Part shown: piece after piece, positions 1 to 8,170 of the stretch
Numbering within the stretch: position 1 is the first letter of the stretch
Layout: each line of letters opens with the position of its first letter
Assembly: GCA_023408075.1 (NCBI GenBank)
Contig: JAEYKW010000027.1
Coordinates: 62,001 to 126,000, forward strand
From: Bacillota bacterium
GTDB taxonomy: Bacteria > Bacillota > Clostridia > Christensenellales > SZUA-584
DNA length: 64,000 nt
Direction: 5' to 3'
Notes under the pieces: generated by a model
Databases searched by the model: none
What the model saw: the letters and a program-made list of their open reading frames with translations, nothing else
Told to the model about the DNA's origin: nothing
Program-made: the position numbers and the translations under genes

Positions 1-183
1 GATGTGGACGCGGTGCCCGGCTTTTATATCGCGGCGGGGCATGAGGGCGACGGCATCTGCTTCTCGCCGATTACAGGAAAAATCGTATCGCAGATTGTGA
101 CGGGCAAGCAAACGGATTTTGATGTGAGCCGTATGGACTTCGCGCGGTTTGATGAACCGGACGGCGCGGCGGTCAACGAATAA
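1..183 (+). CDS. FAD-dependent oxidoreductase, C-terminal end (partial)
   Basis: Only the last 60 codons are inside the window. The readable tail GFYIAAGHEGDGICFSPITG is the glycine-rich segment that closes the FAD-binding fold in the DAO family (glycine oxidase, sarcosine oxidase and related amine or amino acid oxidases), where it contacts the flavin ring and pyrophosphate. It is followed by the usual amphipathic tail of these enzymes. The substrate cannot be told from this piece. It sits directly upstream of an Asp/Glu-racemase-like gene, an AEC transporter and a GntR regulator in the same orientation, so a role in uptake and breakdown of an amino acid or hydroxy acid is plausible. The family call is fairly safe; the specific activity is open. 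Confidence 0.7.
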   Translation, partial: DVDAVPGFYIAAGHEGDGICFSPITGKIVSQIVTGKQTDFDVSRMDFARFDEPDGAAVNE

Positions 184-220
184 TATACGAAATGTAAGGA
201 AGCACAACCTTATCGGGGTT

Positions 221-1024
221 GTGAAATGGGGTTCTATGGTGGACAGCGACAGGCAATACGGGTATCTGACGCCCGACAACAGCAAGCGCAGGGTGGCGAT
301 GAGAAAAGGCCAGAATATCGCGGGATATCCCGTCGGCATCATATATATTGAAGATGTGTGGTATCCGCTGCTGCCTGGCAATATTGTCAACGGATATACA
401 TTTGATTTTCCGGTGAGGCTCAAAGCCGTGAAGGGGCTGGATATTCCCAATCTGTTTGCGGCGGGGGATGACGTGCTGCTGAGCATACTCGACGCCTGTG
501 AGGAGCTTCGGCATGAGGGTGTGCGGGCCATCAGCGCGGCATGCGGTTTCTTCGGCAACTATCAGAAACAGGTGGCGGCCGCGATGGACATTCCGGTTGC
601 GATATCGAGCCTTGTCCAACTGCCGTGGATTGCAACGCTGCTGCAGCCGGTGCAGAAGATCGGGGTGTTGACCGCCGATTCAACCAGCCTGACGGATAAA
701 CTGCTCGAAAGCTGCGCCATCGGCAGCGATCTCAAATCCAGATTGGTTGTTCAGGGGCTTCAGAGCGGCAAGGAGTTCTCCTGCATACTTGAAGGGCGCG
801 GCGTGTTCGATAACGGCGCGGTTGAGCAGGAGGTGGTCGGCGCGGCGCTGGAAATCGTGAGCGCGAACCCGGGCATCGGCGCGATACTGCTCGAATGCAG
901 CGATATGCCGCCGTATGCCCACGCAGTGCAGCGCGCGACGGGGCTGCCTGTGTTCGATTTTACGACATTGATCAGATGGCTGCATTCGGCTGTCTGCCAG
1001 AAGCCATATCACGGATTTATTTAG
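221..1024 (+). CDS. Aspartate/glutamate racemase family protein
   Basis: The protein matches the Asp/Glu/hydantoin racemase superfamily, whose members move a proton at an alpha carbon using two cysteines placed symmetrically in two similar lobes. Both are visible: one in ISAACGFFGNY (about residue 108) and one in ILLECSDMPPY (about residue 226), and the intervening segment PVQKIGVLTADS has the usual lobe start. An early TFDFPVR segment is typical of the branch acting on small dicarboxylates or hydantoin-like substrates. The start is uncertain: the frame is open from 149, but that would overlap the previous gene; GTG at 221 and ATG at 236 are both possible and neither has an ideal ribosome binding site. 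It lies between an FAD oxidase and an AEC transporter and probably shares their pathway. The true substrate is unknown. Confidence 0.75.
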   Translation: MKWGSMVDSDRQYGYLTPDNSKRRVAMRKGQNIAGYPVGIIYIEDVWYPLLPGNIVNGYTFDFPVRLKAVKGLDIPNLFAAGDDVLLSILDACEELRHEGVRAISAACGFFGNYQKQVAAAMDIPVAISSLVQLPWIATLLQPVQKIGVLTADSTSLTDKLLESCAIGSDLKSRLVVQGLQSGKEFSCILEGRGVFDNGAVEQEVVGAALEIVSANPGIGAILLECSDMPPYAHAVQRATGLPVFDFTTLIRWLHSAVCQKPYHGFI

Positions 1025-1080
1025 AGGCAGCGGTTCTTTGGATTTGTCCTCGCTTATTACTGATAACAAAGGAGTTACCG

Positions 1081-2010
1081 ATGCCTCTGCAATCGATGGC
1101 CGACTTGTTTGTGAAAATCATCATCATGCTGGCCTTGGGGTTTTTTCTTCGAAAAAAGAATATCATCACGGATGATCTGCAAAAGGGGCTTAACGATCTT
1201 TTGCTCAAAGCGTTCCTGCCGGTGAGCATACTCGCGTCTGCCAACGCCGCACTGTCGGCGCAGGCACGCCAGAATCTGCTGATCACGGCTCTCATCGGCC
1301 TTGGCTATTACATAGTCGCCATTGTCGTATCAGTGCTGCTGAGCAAAACGCTGCCCGTCAGCGAAAAACGCAGGAGCGTTTTTGTGACGATGGCCGTTTT
1401 CGCCAATACGTCCTTTGTCGGGTTTCCCATTGTGAAAGAGCTTTTCGGCGATGAAGGCTTTCTATACGCTGTGATCTATAACCTGCTGTATCAGTTGTTC
1501 TTTTTCACCTATGGTATACACAAGCTGAACGGCCAGCAGAAGGGATTCCACTTAAAGAGCCTGTATACGAATGTCGTCACGATTGTGTCCGTGGTTTCTA
1601 TCGCTATCTTTATGTCTCCGCTGCGTTTTCCGGATGCCGTGGTATCCACGTTATCCACAATCGGCGGCGCCACGGTGCCGGTGTCCATGCTGATTATCGG
1701 CGCGAGTTTGGCGACGATCAAGCTGACGTCGATATTAAAGGACGTGTATTCATACATCGTATCGGCTTTGCGTCTTATCATATTCCCGGTGCTCATGATG
1801 CTGGTGCTGCGCGGGCTGAATATGTCGCCCGTTGTGGTTTCCACGTGCGTGGTGATGACGGCGCTGCCCTGCGGATCATTAAACGTGATCTATTCACAAA
1901 GAAACGACTGCGAGCCGGAGTATGCCGTGAGAACCGTGGTACAGACGATGCTGCTGATGATATTGACGATTCCGGCCATATTGCTGCTCATGAGTGCACT
2001 GGTGCCCTGA
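1081..2010 (+). CDS. AEC family transporter
   Basis: This 309-residue protein is almost entirely hydrophobic, with about ten membrane segments in two halves of five, as expected for the auxin efflux carrier (AEC) family, which in bacteria moves malate, malonate and similar organic acids. The motifs FANTSFVGFPIV in the first half and TALPCGSLNVIYSQ in the second correspond to the discontinuous helices that form the substrate crossing point. The open frame extends upstream to 895, but ATG 1081 has a well placed AAAGGAG and avoids overlap with the racemase gene. Location: cytoplasmic membrane. Its substrate is inferred only as an organic anion, which fits neighbours acting on amino or dicarboxylic acids. 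Confidence 0.85.
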   Translation: MPLQSMADLFVKIIIMLALGFFLRKKNIITDDLQKGLNDLLLKAFLPVSILASANAALSAQARQNLLITALIGLGYYIVAIVVSVLLSKTLPVSEKRRSVFVTMAVFANTSFVGFPIVKELFGDEGFLYAVIYNLLYQLFFFTYGIHKLNGQQKGFHLKSLYTNVVTIVSVVSIAIFMSPLRFPDAVVSTLSTIGGATVPVSMLIIGASLATIKLTSILKDVYSYIVSALRLIIFPVLMMLVLRGLNMSPVVVSTCVVMTALPCGSLNVIYSQRNDCEPEYAVRTVVQTMLLMILTIPAILLLMSALVP

Positions 2011-2070
2011 CCGGTAATGCCAGTTGACTTTGGCTAAAAATAGGAATATATTGAATTCGAAGGAGTATAT

Positions 2071-2736
2071 ATGTCAGAGCTTTTTTACATATCGATATCC
2101 AATCAGATAGAGAGCAAAATCCGGAGCGGAGAGATAAAAGAGAATGAGAAATTGCCTTCTGAAAGGCAGCTGTCCAGCGATTATGGCGTGAGCCGCGCGG
2201 TGATTCGCGAAGCGCTGCGTGTGCTGGATGAAAAGGGGCTTATCAACGTGATTGTGGGTAAGGGCAACTTTGTGAGCCTGCCCAAGGATGAATATTTAAC
2301 GAATAAATTCGAAGATGTCATCGACTATCACAACATCAATAAAAACGACGTGATGCAGGCGCGGCAGGTTATTGAAGTCGCCGTCGGCACTTTGATTTTA
2401 GACGCGCTCTCACCCGAAGACATTGAGGCTTTTGAAACGATATATGTACAGATGGAGCAGACCATCATGGATGTTCACGCATTTTCGATGCTGGACGCCA
2501 AGTTTCATATGCAGATTGCGAAGTGTACGGGAAATCGGCTCATAGAGATTATCGCGAAAATACTCAACAATGTGACAGACCGCAAGCTGCTGTTTGAAGA
2601 CGAAATCGAAGTCAGAAAGAATGCGCAGCGCGAGCATCAAAAAATCATAGAAGCCTTCAAGCTCAGGGACAAGGCGATGCTTGAAACGGCGATAGCCTCG
2701 CACATGCATTCATACGGCAAGCATATCCGGATGTGA
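2071..2736 (+). CDS. GntR family regulator, FadR/FCD subfamily
   Basis: Residues 1-70 form a GntR winged helix with the hallmark KLPSERQLSSDYGVSRAVIREAL, in which the recognition helix is SRAVIREALRVL. Residues about 95-215 form the all-helical FCD ligand domain; the histidines and the aspartate that bind a metal and a carboxylate ligand in this class appear to be present (MLDAKFHMQIA and ASHMHSYGKHI). Such proteins repress genes for use of sugar acids, amino acids or organic acids and let go when they bind the substrate. It follows the AEC transporter by 60 bp with its own GGAG site, so it most likely controls this cluster. The ligand is not known. Confidence 0.9.
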   Translation: MSELFYISISNQIESKIRSGEIKENEKLPSERQLSSDYGVSRAVIREALRVLDEKGLINVIVGKGNFVSLPKDEYLTNKFEDVIDYHNINKNDVMQARQVIEVAVGTLILDALSPEDIEAFETIYVQMEQTIMDVHAFSMLDAKFHMQIAKCTGNRLIEIIAKILNNVTDRKLLFEDEIEVRKNAQREHQKIIEAFKLRDKAMLETAIASHMHSYGKHIRM

Positions 2737-2821
2737 TTTCAGTGAACAAAATGATAGCCAGCCATGTGAGCCATTTATCATTGGGTCTGTTTATTGCGCA
2801 ATAAAACGGAAGGGCATCAGA

Positions 2822-3729
2822 ATGAAAAGATTCAATATGCTGCCGTCAGCGTTCATCATTGCTGCGGGCAGTCTTTGGGGCTTAATGGGGGTCTTCGTCA
2901 AATGGTTTGATGCCTTTGGTATCGCCGCGATGCCAATGACGTTTCTTAGGGCTCTCGTAACCGCTGCGGTCATGATGCTTTTTATGCTGATAAGGCACCG
3001 CCAAAAGCTGAAAATCAGGCTCAGAGACTTGTGGATGTTCATCGGCACGGGGCTTTGCAGCATCGTTTTCTTCAACTATTGCTATTTTCAGACCATCATG
3101 GTCACGTCGCTTTCCGTCGCGGCGATATTGCTGTATACAGCACCGATATTTGTGATGCTCATCTCTGCCGTGCTGTTTAAAGAGAGGCTGACTGTCAGGA
3201 AGCTGACCGCGCTCGCGCTGGCGTTCGGCGGATGCGTGCTCGTCACAGGCGTTGTGACAGGCGGCAGTGTGAGCGGCGGGGCGATTCTGACGGGTTTGGG
3301 AGCCGGCCTTGGGTACGCGCATTGTACAGTATATTCAGCCGGTATGCGCTGCGCAGATACCATGTTTACACGGTGACCACATACACCTTTGTAATCGCAA
3401 GCCTCGGGTCAATGCCGTTTGTCGATCTGCGGTTGATCGGCGGTGTTATGGCAGTGCCCGAACGCGGTTTTGCCGTCATACTGATGGGCTTGGTCATCAG
3501 TGTGCTGCCATATGTTTTGTATACACGCGGCCTTGACCGCGTGGAAACGGGACACGCCTCCATCATGGCATCGATTGAGCCGGTGGTGGCGACGCTGATT
3601 GGGATCGTGTTCTTTCATGAGACAATGACGCCCCTGACAGCGCTCGGGGCGTTGCTGGTCGTTTGCGCCATCGTGCTGCTCAGCTTCAACGCGAATGCAC
3701 GCGCCGGACGGAATCAGGCCAAGGGCTGA
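2822..3729 (+). pseudogene. EamA/DMT family transporter, interrupted by a frameshift
   Basis: Two overlapping frames together make one complete drug/metabolite transporter of ten membrane helices in two EamA repeats. The first frame runs from ATG 2822 through the first repeat to about GLGAGLGYA; the second frame then continues as LYSIFSRYALRRYHVYT to the stop at 3729. The switch falls at about 3314-3322, in the dinucleotide run acgcgcat, where two extra bases or one missing base would explain it. With the shift repaired the length is about 300 residues, normal for the family. Unrepaired, translation stops at 3376 after 184 residues and loses the second repeat. This may be a real inactivation or a sequencing or assembly error; the otherwise intact second half favours a recent event or an error. 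Confidence 0.8.
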
Positions 3730-3831
3730 TTTTTACTATACAGATAATATGCATTGAATTATTATTAAATTTAATATAGACTATGTATGTAAGACTGGTC
3801 TGACAGGCTGGTGTACTAACAGGAGAATGAG

Positions 3832-4941
3832 ATGCAATTTTCGTTTGCAATGCCCACAAAGATATATTTTGAGCCCGAATGTGTGAGGAATCACGCACAG
3901 GACATGACGGCGTATGGCAAAAAAGCCATATTGCTGACCGGCAGGCATTCCGCCAAGGCGTGCGGTGCGCTGGATGACGTTGCGGCGGCGCTCGATACGA
4001 CGGGTATTGCGTATTGCATATACGACGGTATAGAAAATAATCCGTCGGTGGAAACGGCAGTGGAAGCGGCCGGGATGGCCATTGAATTCGGCGCTGATTT
4101 TGTGGTCGGCATCGGCGGCGGTTCGCCGCTTGATGCGGCCAAAGCAGTGGCTGTGCTGGCGGTCAACCCCGGGATGGAACCGCTGGATATTTTCAAGAAT
4201 GCATTTACAAAAGCACTGCCGGTGGCGGCGGTACCCACCACGGCAGGCACCGGCAGCGAGGTCACGCCATACGGCGTATTGGTGCGCAACGACCTGCAGA
4301 CGAAGCTGGCGTTTGCGAGCCCGCTCGTGCTGCCCCGGTGCGCGTTGCTCGATGTTAAATACACGATGTCGCTTGGCAAAGACGTGACGATCAACACCGC
4401 TGTGGACGCGTTCTCGCACGCGCTGGAGGGGTATCTTGGCAACAGAAGCACAGCTATTGCCGACTGCCTGGCGCTCGAGGCACTCGAGGCGTTCGGCTCG
4501 TGCGTGGATCAGCTGATTAATGGCGCTTTTGACGTGCAGACACGGGAGAAGCTGCTGTATGCGTCGCTGCTGGGCGGCATTGTGCTCTCACTGGTCGGCG
4601 TGACCGCGGTACACGGCATGGGATACTGCTATACGTATTATAAAGATATTCCGCATGGCCGGGCGAACGGCCTGCTGATGAGCGAATACCTGCGTTATTG
4701 TGAGCACTTCCGCAAGGATAAAATTGATAAGGCGCTTTGCCGCATGGGTATAACGGATATTGATGCATTTGAGCAAGTGATGACGGCGTTGGTTGGGGAA
4801 TCGCCTGCTTTGAGCAGCCAGGAAATCGATCAATATACGCAGCAATCGCTGCTGCAAAAGGGCACGCTCGCAAATACGGCCGGTGCGATCACAGAGCAGC
4901 AAATCAAGGCGCTTTGGAGCAAGGTGGGCAAACGAGATTAG
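3832..4941 (+). CDS. Iron-containing alcohol dehydrogenase
   Basis: This 369-residue protein belongs to the group III (iron-dependent) alcohol dehydrogenases, which reduce aldehydes or ketones with NAD(P)H. The nucleotide-binding loop is VVGIGGGSPLDAAKA, and the metal ligands are the Asp and His of NTAVDAFSHALEGY plus the two histidines of VHGMGYCYTYY and IPHGRANGLL. The C-terminal part is somewhat divergent. ATG 3832 has GGAG at a good distance and is the first in-frame start. A terminator follows at 4968. The next gene is an AraC regulator, and a GntR-controlled cluster lies upstream, so it may handle an alcohol or aldehyde in that pathway. The substrate cannot be read from the sequence. 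Confidence 0.88.
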   Translation: MQFSFAMPTKIYFEPECVRNHAQDMTAYGKKAILLTGRHSAKACGALDDVAAALDTTGIAYCIYDGIENNPSVETAVEAAGMAIEFGADFVVGIGGGSPLDAAKAVAVLAVNPGMEPLDIFKNAFTKALPVAAVPTTAGTGSEVTPYGVLVRNDLQTKLAFASPLVLPRCALLDVKYTMSLGKDVTINTAVDAFSHALEGYLGNRSTAIADCLALEALEAFGSCVDQLINGAFDVQTREKLLYASLLGGIVLSLVGVTAVHGMGYCYTYYKDIPHGRANGLLMSEYLRYCEHFRKDKIDKALCRMGITDIDAFEQVMTALVGESPALSSQEIDQYTQQSLLQKGTLANTAGAITEQQIKALWSKVGKRD

Positions 4942-4967
4942 TTTTTTGAGTTGGTAACAACGGCGTT

Positions 4968-4997
4968 AACAGCGAAAGCTTTTAACGCTGTTTTTTA
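4968..4997 (+). terminator. Rho-independent terminator after the alcohol dehydrogenase
   Basis: The arms AACAGCG and CGCTGTT enclose an 11-base loop, and the 3' arm runs into a stretch of T. It sits 27 bp after the stop codon of the iron alcohol dehydrogenase and just upstream of the AraC gene, separating the two transcripts. Confidence 0.75.
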
Positions 4998-5026
4998 ATT
5001 TAACAATAAAAATGAGGAGGGACCGT

Positions 5027-5782
5027 ATGAATCTTAAAACGTTTTGTATCAAGGCCAACATCGCGTACAAGGAGATTAAGGCCGACGGCGGTTTGTTCAA
5101 CAAATTTTATGAAATCGACAATCCAAGCCAATGCGAGATCATGTCGATCCCTGACGGATGCATTGACATTCAGTTTCTGTGGCGGAAAACCGGCTGCGAG
5201 GCGTATGTGTGCGGCAGCTTTTTAGAGGGGGATATCTCACACGTGAGCACATGTGAAAAGTGTTTCGGTGTGAAATTTGAGCCGGGTGTGATTCCCGATT
5301 TTCTGGCAAACGAGATGGGAGATATCGTCGGGCACCGCCACAGGCTCGATAATTACTTGAATCTGGATAGTATACTGGGTCAGCTTGATCGGTCTGCGCC
5401 GCTCAATGTCAAACGCGAGGTTTTTTTGAACAGCTTTCACTTGAATTATGCCAAGCCGCACGAAATCACGAAATATGTGATCAAAACGGTGGGGAAAACC
5501 TATGGCTTTTTGAGCGTATCCGAACTGATCGGCGCGCTTGGATACAGCCATCGCTACACCGACCGCGTGTTTAAGAGCTATCTTGGCATGTCCATCAAAA
5601 AGTATGCGGACATCATCCGGCTGCAACAAGCCATTGATATGATGAAAGCCGGCGAGGACGACAGCGTTTACAGCACGCTGGGGTATTACGATCAAGCGCA
5701 TTTTATACACAGATTCAAGCAGTTTACGTCGTTTACGCCGATGAAGTATTTGCAGGAGTCAAAGAATATATCCATCGTGTGA
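5027..5782 (+). CDS. AraC family transcriptional regulator
   Basis: The last 100 or so residues carry two helix-turn-helix units typical of AraC proteins: LSVSELIGALGYSHRYTDRVFK and SVYSTLGYYDQAHFIHRFKQ, followed by TSFTPMKYL. The N-terminal part, with ISIPDGCIDIQFLW-like text (MSIPDGCIDIQFLWRK), resembles the effector domain often called DUF6597 found in many Firmicutes AraC proteins. ATG 5027 is chosen because GAGGAGG ends 7 bases before it; an upstream in-frame ATG at 5012 lies before that site. The gene stands alone between two terminators, so its target may be the adjacent alcohol dehydrogenase or a distant gene. Confidence 0.88.
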   Translation: MNLKTFCIKANIAYKEIKADGGLFNKFYEIDNPSQCEIMSIPDGCIDIQFLWRKTGCEAYVCGSFLEGDISHVSTCEKCFGVKFEPGVIPDFLANEMGDIVGHRHRLDNYLNLDSILGQLDRSAPLNVKREVFLNSFHLNYAKPHEITKYVIKTVGKTYGFLSVSELIGALGYSHRYTDRVFKSYLGMSIKKYADIIRLQQAIDMMKAGEDDSVYSTLGYYDQAHFIHRFKQFTSFTPMKYLQESKNISIV

Positions 5783-5954
5783 AGTCTTAAATCTACAATG
5801 CTGTGAAACGGGAAAAAGGTATAATACAAACAGGCAAGCGTGTGCATGCCCTCGCCGCTGGCTGCAAAGCAGCGGAAATCGATGATAATTGCTCCCTCAG
5901 CCCATGATAAGGTCTCGGTAATACCTCCTTCTAAATACATCCCTATATGTTAGC

Positions 5955-5988
5955 ATGTAAAAGCCCGAAAACGTCGGGCTTTTTACAT
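5955..5988. terminator. Bidirectional terminator hairpin
   Basis: A palindrome with arms AAAAGCCCGA and TCGGGCTTTT has T runs on both strands, so it could stop the AraC transcript on the plus strand and any transcript arriving on the minus strand. It lies about 170 bp after the AraC stop codon. The stretch between (5783-5954) holds no gene I can support. Confidence 0.75.
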
Positions 5989-6027
5989 ATCAAAGATACC
6001 GAAGCCACAATTTCAAATTGTTGAAAT

Positions 6028-6066
6028 AAAAAAGCTCCAATCGCCTTGAAAAGGGATTTTGGAGCT
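6028..6066 (-). terminator. Terminator of the tRNA-Thr gene
   Basis: Read on the minus strand, the arms AGCTCCAA and TTGGAGCT enclose an 18-base loop and are followed by a run of T. It begins a few bases downstream of the tRNA-Thr 3' end. Confidence 0.8.
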
Positions 6067-6072
6067 ATGTCC

Positions 6073-6148
<76 letters not shown>

Positions 6149-6168
6149 AGAAAAACGCTGCGAGTGCT

Positions 6169-6197
6169 ATTATAAAGCATCCACAGCGGTATTTCAA
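6169..6197 (-). promoter_or_regulatory. Sigma-A type promoter of tRNA-Thr
   Basis: On the minus strand there is TTGAAA, a 17-base spacer and TATAAT, ending about 20 bases before the tRNA 5' end. Spacing and boxes are close to consensus. Confidence 0.85.
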
Positions 6198-6218
6198 GTG
6201 TTTTTATTCGTCATCACA

Positions 6219-6743
6219 CTACCGGTCGTAGACGCAGTTTCCGTGCGTGTCGATCGCGACGATAAGCGGTACACGGTGGAAAGTCAGCCGCCGTATCGCT
6301 TCCGCGCCGAGGTCCGCAAACGCGATATCTTCGGCGGCGGTGATATGTGAGGCAATCAGCGCGCCTGCACCGCCCACAGCTGCAAAATAAACCGCATCGT
6401 TGCGTACGATGGCTTCCCTCACGTCTGTCGAAACCGGCCCCTTGCCGATCACGAACGAGAGCCCAAGATCGTACAGTGTGGGCGCATATGCGTTCATGCG
6501 CGACGATGTGGTGGGCCCGCACGAGTTGATCACGCGGCCGGGCATATCGGGGCAGGGGCCCGCGTAATAGATGCCGCTTCCGGCGATGACAAACGGCAGC
6601 GGTTCGCCGTTTTGAATTATTGTATAAAGACGCGCATGCGCCGCGTCGCGCGCAGTGTAAACCGGGCCCGAGAGTGAGACGCTGTCTCCGGCTTTCAGGC
6701 TGCTTTTTATTTCAGCGCTCAACGGCGCGGTTAAATCGATCAT
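6219..6743 (-). CDS. fumB: Class I fumarate hydratase, beta subunit
   Basis: This 174-residue protein is the small (beta) subunit of the two-part, [4Fe-4S]-dependent fumarase/tartrate dehydratase family, which adds water to fumarate to give malate. Diagnostic text includes GPCPDMPGRVINSCGPTTSSR and FVIGKGP. The start is ATG 6743, preceded by GAGGAG at 6 bases; the longer open frame upstream runs into the alpha subunit gene and is not used. It follows the alpha subunit gene by 10 bp, so both are made from one message. In other members the same architecture handles tartrate, so the exact hydroxy acid is inferred. The enzyme is oxygen-sensitive, in line with an anaerobe. Confidence 0.9.
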   Translation of the reverse strand: MIDLTAPLSAEIKSSLKAGDSVSLSGPVYTARDAAHARLYTIIQNGEPLPFVIAGSGIYYAGPCPDMPGRVINSCGPTTSSRMNAYAPTLYDLGLSFVIGKGPVSTDVREAIVRNDAVYFAAVGGAGALIASHITAAEDIAFADLGAEAIRRLTFHRVPLIVAIDTHGNCVYDR

Positions 6744-6753
6744 GACATGCTCC

Positions 6754-7590
6754 TCACAGCGTGACGCTCGCGTGGCGCGCGGCGTGGCATTGGAAGTTGA
6801 CAGCCACGGGCAGGCCTGCGATATGTGTCGGGTATTTTTCAATATGGACGGCAAAGCAGTAGTTGTTGCCGCCGAAACCCATCGCGCCGATACCGAGCGC
6901 ATTGATTTCGTCCTTGAGGGTTGTCTCAAGCTCGGCGAGGAACGGGTCCGGATTGACGCTGCCGATATCGCGCAGCAGCTGCTTCTTGGCCATCAGCGCG
7001 CATTTTTCAAACGTGCCGCCGATGCCGACGCCGAGCACGACGGGCGGGCACGGGCTGCCGCCCGCGGCTTTGACGCACTCAATCACAAAATGCCTGATGC
7101 CGTCCACCCCGTCGCTGGGCTTGAGCATCGCGATTTTGCTCATGTTCTCGCTGCCGAAGCCCTTGGGCGCGGCGATGATTTTGAGCGCGTCGCCGGGCAC
7201 GATGTCGTAATGAATCACAGCTGGCGTGTTGTCTTTTGTGTTTATTCGTGAGATCGGGTCCAGCACCGATTTGCGTAAATAGCCTTCTTCATAGGCCGCA
7301 CGCACGCCTTCGTTGACGGCGGCTTCAAGCGAGCCCTCAATATGCACATTCTGTCCGATTGCGAGGAACACCACTGCCATGCCGGTATCCTGACAGTAGG
7401 GCATCAGCGTTTCCTGCGCAATCTGCGCGTTGAGAAGCAGCTGGCGCAGCCCCTCTTTGGCGGGCGCGCAGGTTTCGTGCTCATAGGCTGAGCCGATTGC
7501 ATTGAGAACATCCGGCCCCGGCATACGGCATGCGCTTAAAAAAAGAGCTTTGACGGCGTTGGCGACATCAGCCGCCTCTACAATTCTCAT
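6754..7590 (-). CDS. fumA: Class I fumarate hydratase, alpha subunit
   Basis: This 278-residue protein is the catalytic alpha subunit partner of the gene just downstream. The three cysteines expected to hold the [4Fe-4S] cluster lie in MPYCQDTGMAVVF, in GGSPCPPVVLGVGIGG and in FEKCALMAKKQLL. The family motif GFGSENMSK is present. ATG 7590 is preferred over the upstream in-frame start at 7620 because AAGGA lies 8 bases before it. Together the two subunits interconvert fumarate and malate in the cytoplasm. No regulator lies next to the pair. Confidence 0.92.
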   Translation of the reverse strand: MRIVEAADVANAVKALFLSACRMPGPDVLNAIGSAYEHETCAPAKEGLRQLLLNAQIAQETLMPYCQDTGMAVVFLAIGQNVHIEGSLEAAVNEGVRAAYEEGYLRKSVLDPISRINTKDNTPAVIHYDIVPGDALKIIAAPKGFGSENMSKIAMLKPSDGVDGIRHFVIECVKAAGGSPCPPVVLGVGIGGTFEKCALMAKKQLLRDIGSVNPDPFLAELETTLKDEINALGIGAMGFGGNNYCFAVHIEKYPTHIAGLPVAVNFQCHAARHASVTL

Positions 7591-8170
7591 AAAAAAAGTC
7601 CTTCGTCTGTGATGCGTCAATTATAGCGGAAGATGACCGATTCGTAAACCAATACTCGATATACAGGGTATTGTAGGCTTCCCCTTTGAGCGGTTGTCGC
7701 TGACAGACGATAGATGAGGTGACTATACGGACAAACCTAAGTTGGATATCTCATCCGGTGCTGGGCATCACATTTGTGCAGCTCATTTCATCCAAACAAA
7801 ACGACACACAATAAAACGTCCCACTCGGTGTGGGACGGTGAAGAAAAGGCGTGATATTGGGGAGGCTTGCTAGGCTTCACCTTTTTCGATGAGCCTGTCA
7901 ATAGTTATCACTGTGAAACAAAAACGTCCCGCTTATAGCGGGACGACAGACTGTCAAAAAAACCTCTTATCGTGGCCCCCTCTGACGAGGGGGCTGTCAC
8001 CGATAGGTGACTGGGGGAGAGAAAATGGCTTGAAAACGGTCACTCCCTCCGGCACTTCGTGCCACCTCCCGGTCCATCCCTTTGGGATAGTCGTCTGAGG
8101 GAGGCTTAAATCCACTTTATCGACAACCTGACGTCCCGCTTATAGCGGGACGAGTGTATTTAGAATGGCC
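7591..8170. repeat. Intergenic region with hairpins and a dispersed repeat
   Basis: There is no gene here. A hairpin with arms CGTCCCAC/GTGGGACG lies at about 7817-7838. Two identical palindromes CGTCCCGC-TTATA-GCGGGACG lie at about 7925-7945 and 8132-8152 and bracket a GC-rich block with the landmarks GGCCCCCTCTGACG and GATAGGTGACTGGGGGAGAG (about 7968-8110). The same block, less well kept, recurs at about 43855-43935. The second palindrome is close to the stop codon of the CotH gene, which is on the minus strand, and could also act as its terminator. The pattern fits a small non-coding mobile or palindromic repeat. Confidence 0.65.

Noticed and set aside
5692..5940. Minus-strand frame after the AraC gene
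   Set aside because: An AGGAGG-like site exists, but no start codon follows at a proper distance, and the frame overlaps the end of the AraC gene.
7812..8155. CRISPR array
   Set aside because: There are only three hairpin units with uneven spacing, no regular spacers and no cas gene in the window.
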